From positions 248,001 through 312,000 of the forward strand of contig MLAV02000003.1 in assembly GCA_001870995.2 (NCBI GenBank): 64,000 nt of DNA, in the 5' to 3' direction. The DNA is from Chitinophaga sp. CB10 (GTDB taxonomy: Bacteria > Bacteroidota > Bacteroidia > Chitinophagales > Chitinophagaceae). The notes under the pieces are model-generated. The model saw only the letters and a list, made by a program, of their open reading frames with translations, was not told the origin of the DNA and did no database searches. Shown one piece after another: positions 61,994 to 64,000 of this stretch; within the stretch, counting starts at the first letter, position 1, and the number at the start of each line of letters is the position of its first letter. Made by a program: the position numbers and the translations under genes.

Positions 61994-63274
61994 TTAGATC
62001 ACCACCAGCTCAAAGAAGTCGGCAGGCGTAAAATATTGCTTCGCAATATGCTGCAACTCTTCTGCGGAAATGGTTTTGATGGTTTGAATATTATTGTAGA
62101 AATAATTTTCGTCCAGATCGTTGAGAATGAGGTTTTTCCAGCGTTGGATAATCTGGAATGCGCCATCCAGGTCGCCCAGGATAGAGCCGATCATGTAATT
62201 GCGTACCAGGTCCAGTTCTTCCTGCGGTACCGGCACGTTTTGCAGCGTTTGCAGCTCTTTGTAAATCTCCTCGATGGTAGCCTCGCAAACATCCCGCCCA
62301 GCTTCAGTTTGGATGTTAATGGCGCTCACCTGGCGGAAGTTGTACAGCTGGGAGTAGATACCGTAGGTGTACCCCTTCTCTTCCCTGATGTTACTCATTA
62401 ACCGCGAGCCGAAGTAACCTCCCAGAATGGTGTTGAGCACCAGCATTTTCGGGAAGTCAGGATGGTAACGGTTCGGGAACGGCCGCGCTACGCGCACGGC
62501 GCCCTGCACCCCGTTTTCATCGTTGAAGATCCGGAACTTCTTCTCTTCCGCGGGCTGAATGGGCAGGTCCAGCCGCATCACGTGCGACTCCCCGTTCCAT
62601 TTCGTACCCCCGAGGTACTGGTTCAGCAGGGGGATCATGTTCTCCGGCAGGTTGCCGGCCACAAATATTTTACAGTTGTTGTAAGTGTAATGGTTTTTGT
62701 AGAAACCTTCCAGGTCTTTGGTTTGCAGCGCGTCGTAGCCCATCATGGTGCTCACCCGGCCATACGGGTGGAATTCCCCGAACAGGTACTGGTCGATGTA
62801 GCGGTTAGCCACAAAGTCGCATTTCTGCAGGTTTACAGCCAGCTTCTGCTTCTGGTTCTGGGCATAGATGCTCAGTTCCTCTTCGCGGAAAACCGGGTCT
62901 AAAATCACTTCTGACAATACCGGCAGCAGCTCGCCAAAATGCTTCGTGAGGCAGTGCAGGGTATAAGTCGCGTTTTCATGGAAGGTATTGCGGTTCAGGT
63001 AGGCGCCGTAGTACTCAATGCTCTCATTGATCTCAAGGGCATTGTGCTTGCTGGTACCGGTTTTCATGAGAAAGTTGGTTGCCAGGGCCAGCATGCTCTT
63101 GTTTTCGTACCAGGTGCCGGCAGGGAATACCAGCTCCAGCTGTAAAGTTTCCTGTTCGTCGGACTTTACAACGTACACGGGTATCCCGTTATCGAGGGTG
63201 AATTTTTCGTATGGTTTGAGCTTCAGGTCAAACTCCACGGCGTCTTTTATGGCAGGAGGAATACTTCTGTTCAT
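61994..63274 (-). CDS. M16-family zinc peptidase, non-catalytic partner type
   Basis: 426 residues with two M16 (pitrilysin-like) domains: N-terminal LDNGIPVYVVKSDEQETLQLELVFPAG and C-terminal GYFGSRLMSNIREEKGYTYGI. The zinc-binding HxxEH expected after about residue 60 is replaced by NFLMK, so it should be the inactive subunit of a heterodimer; the adjacent upstream M16 gene is the likely partner. No signal peptide is visible. Gap to the partner is 41 bp. Confidence 0.9.
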   Translation of the reverse strand: MNRSIPPAIKDAVEFDLKLKPYEKFTLDNGIPVYVVKSDEQETLQLELVFPAGTWYENKSMLALATNFLMKTGTSKHNALEINESIEYYGAYLNRNTFHENATYTLHCLTKHFGELLPVLSEVILDPVFREEELSIYAQNQKQKLAVNLQKCDFVANRYIDQYLFGEFHPYGRVSTMMGYDALQTKDLEGFYKNHYTYNNCKIFVAGNLPENMIPLLNQYLGGTKWNGESHVMRLDLPIQPAEEKKFRIFNDENGVQGAVRVARPFPNRYHPDFPKMLVLNTILGGYFGSRLMSNIREEKGYTYGIYSQLYNFRQVSAINIQTEAGRDVCEATIEEIYKELQTLQNVPVPQEELDLVRNYMIGSILGDLDGAFQIIQRWKNLILNDLDENYFYNNIQTIKTISAEELQHIAKQYFTPADFFELVVI

Positions 63275-63315
63275 CTTTTGGATTTTTGGGCCGTTGCTTT
63301 AAACACTTGACAGTA

Positions 63316-64000
63316 TTAGTTTTCGGCGTAATAGTAAATAGTGTTGGAGTTCCTTTCGTCAAACAGCGCTTTGGCCTCCCGGTGAATATCTTCGGTCGTT
63401 ACCTGTTCGTAATTGCTGAACTCCTTGTTCATCAGTGCGGCATCGCCCAGCAGTTCGTAAAAAGCCAGGTTGTTGGCGCGGTTCAGCAGGCTCATATCCT
63501 CGAAGGCGAGCAGGCTTTCCACCCTGTTTTTTACTTTCTGCAGCTCTCTTTCGGAAATCACTTCGTTTTGCAGCTTTTCCAGTTCCAGCTGGATCGCTTT
63601 TTCAGCGTCCTTCATCTTCACGCCTTTTACCAGCTTCCCTTCAATGGTGAGCAAACCGGCGTCGATGCTGCCGAAATGGTAGCAGTCAATATTGGAGAAT
63701 AATTTCTTTTCTTTTACCAACACCTGGTGCAGGCGGGAAGAGCCGCCACCGCTGAGGATATCAGAAATCAGGTCCGCGGCGTAATACCGCTTGTCCGACC
63801 TGGCCTGCATATGGTAGCATTTATAAATAGCGTCCAGCGGTACATTGGCTTTTACTTCCAGTTTGTGCGCCTCCGTTTGCTCCGGTTCTACGGGCAGGTT
63901 GCGTTGGTATTTCTCCCCGGAAGGAATATCGCCAAACCACTTTTCCGCCAGGGCTTTTACCTGCTCCAGCGTTACGTTGCCGGCTACGGAAAGGATGGCA
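63316..64000 (-). CDS. M16-family peptidase, 5' part beyond the window
   Basis: The frame is open to base 64000; the ATG at 63810 is internal because sensible M16 sequence continues upstream (SVAGNVTLEQVKALAEKWFGDIPSGE is read there). The visible part is the second M16 domain, with LSGGGSSRLHQVLVKEKKLFSNI. The HxxEH motif, if present, lies outside the window. Expected to be the catalytic partner of the gene at 61994. Confidence 0.88.
   Translation of the reverse strand, partial: AILSVAGNVTLEQVKALAEKWFGDIPSGEKYQRNLPVEPEQTEAHKLEVKANVPLDAIYKCYHMQARSDKRYYAADLISDILSGGGSSRLHQVLVKEKKLFSNIDCYHFGSIDAGLLTIEGKLVKGVKMKDAEKAIQLELEKLQNEVISERELQKVKNRVESLLAFEDMSLLNRANNLAFYELLGDAALMNKEFSNYEQVTTEDIHREAKALFDERNSNTIYYYAEN

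Overview
The window looks like a chromosomal segment of a Bacteroidota member, most likely a Chitinophaga-like Chitinophagaceae. The reasons are the promoters (TTTG about 19-20 nt upstream of TAnnTTTG), DUF2480 and PorT-like barrel proteins, a lipoprotein TamL paired with TamB, a PNGase F-type enzyme, and the near absence of Shine-Dalgarno sequences. The genus is an inference; no 16S or other marker is present.

Layout. 0-8.2 kb: the 3' end of a heme-oxygenase-fold gene, tRNA-Phe with its own promoter and terminator, a GH36 alpha-galactosidase, cardiolipin synthase, an acidic protein, and an ECF sigma factor next to a membrane protein that joins an inner-membrane helix to an outer-membrane-type barrel through 19-residue repeats. 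8.2-18.4 kb: an origin-like region. It holds mnmG, four parS centromere sites (10653, 11379, 13535, 13573) in a gene-poor stretch with decayed ORFs, ybeY, a self-contained feoA cassette, a 2.2-kb AT-rich non-coding region with a roughly 82-bp-periodic array of interrupted dyads and perfect DnaA boxes, nadA, and a second DnaA-box cluster before a PpiD-like chaperone gene. dnaA, parA and parB are not in the window.

18.4-35 kb: envelope and metabolic genes (PpiD-like foldase, DUF2480, CorA, DUF3472 protein, PfpI, RlpA, PoxB, TamL, TamB). 35-41.5 kb: the glutamate synthase operon gltB-gltD. 42-50 kb: secreted hypotheticals, a GHL10 glycosidase, MscS, methylglyoxal synthase, Nfu and a PNGase F-like enzyme. 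49.7-64 kb: NAD salvage (pnuC with a NadR-type kinase), MtgA, a Sua5-type tRNA t6A enzyme, C1 peptidase, GNAT, DNA polymerase I, ArsC/Spx-like, glycosyltransferase, a 40-residue lipoprotein, a degenerate ureohydrolase, two LprI-like proteins and an M16 peptidase pair cut by the right edge.

The most striking non-genic signal is 10.6-18.3 kb, read here as a candidate replication origin and centromere. The dyad array there matches no element type I can name. The genes are mostly housekeeping; the accessory flavour is limited to 10.7-13.5 kb.
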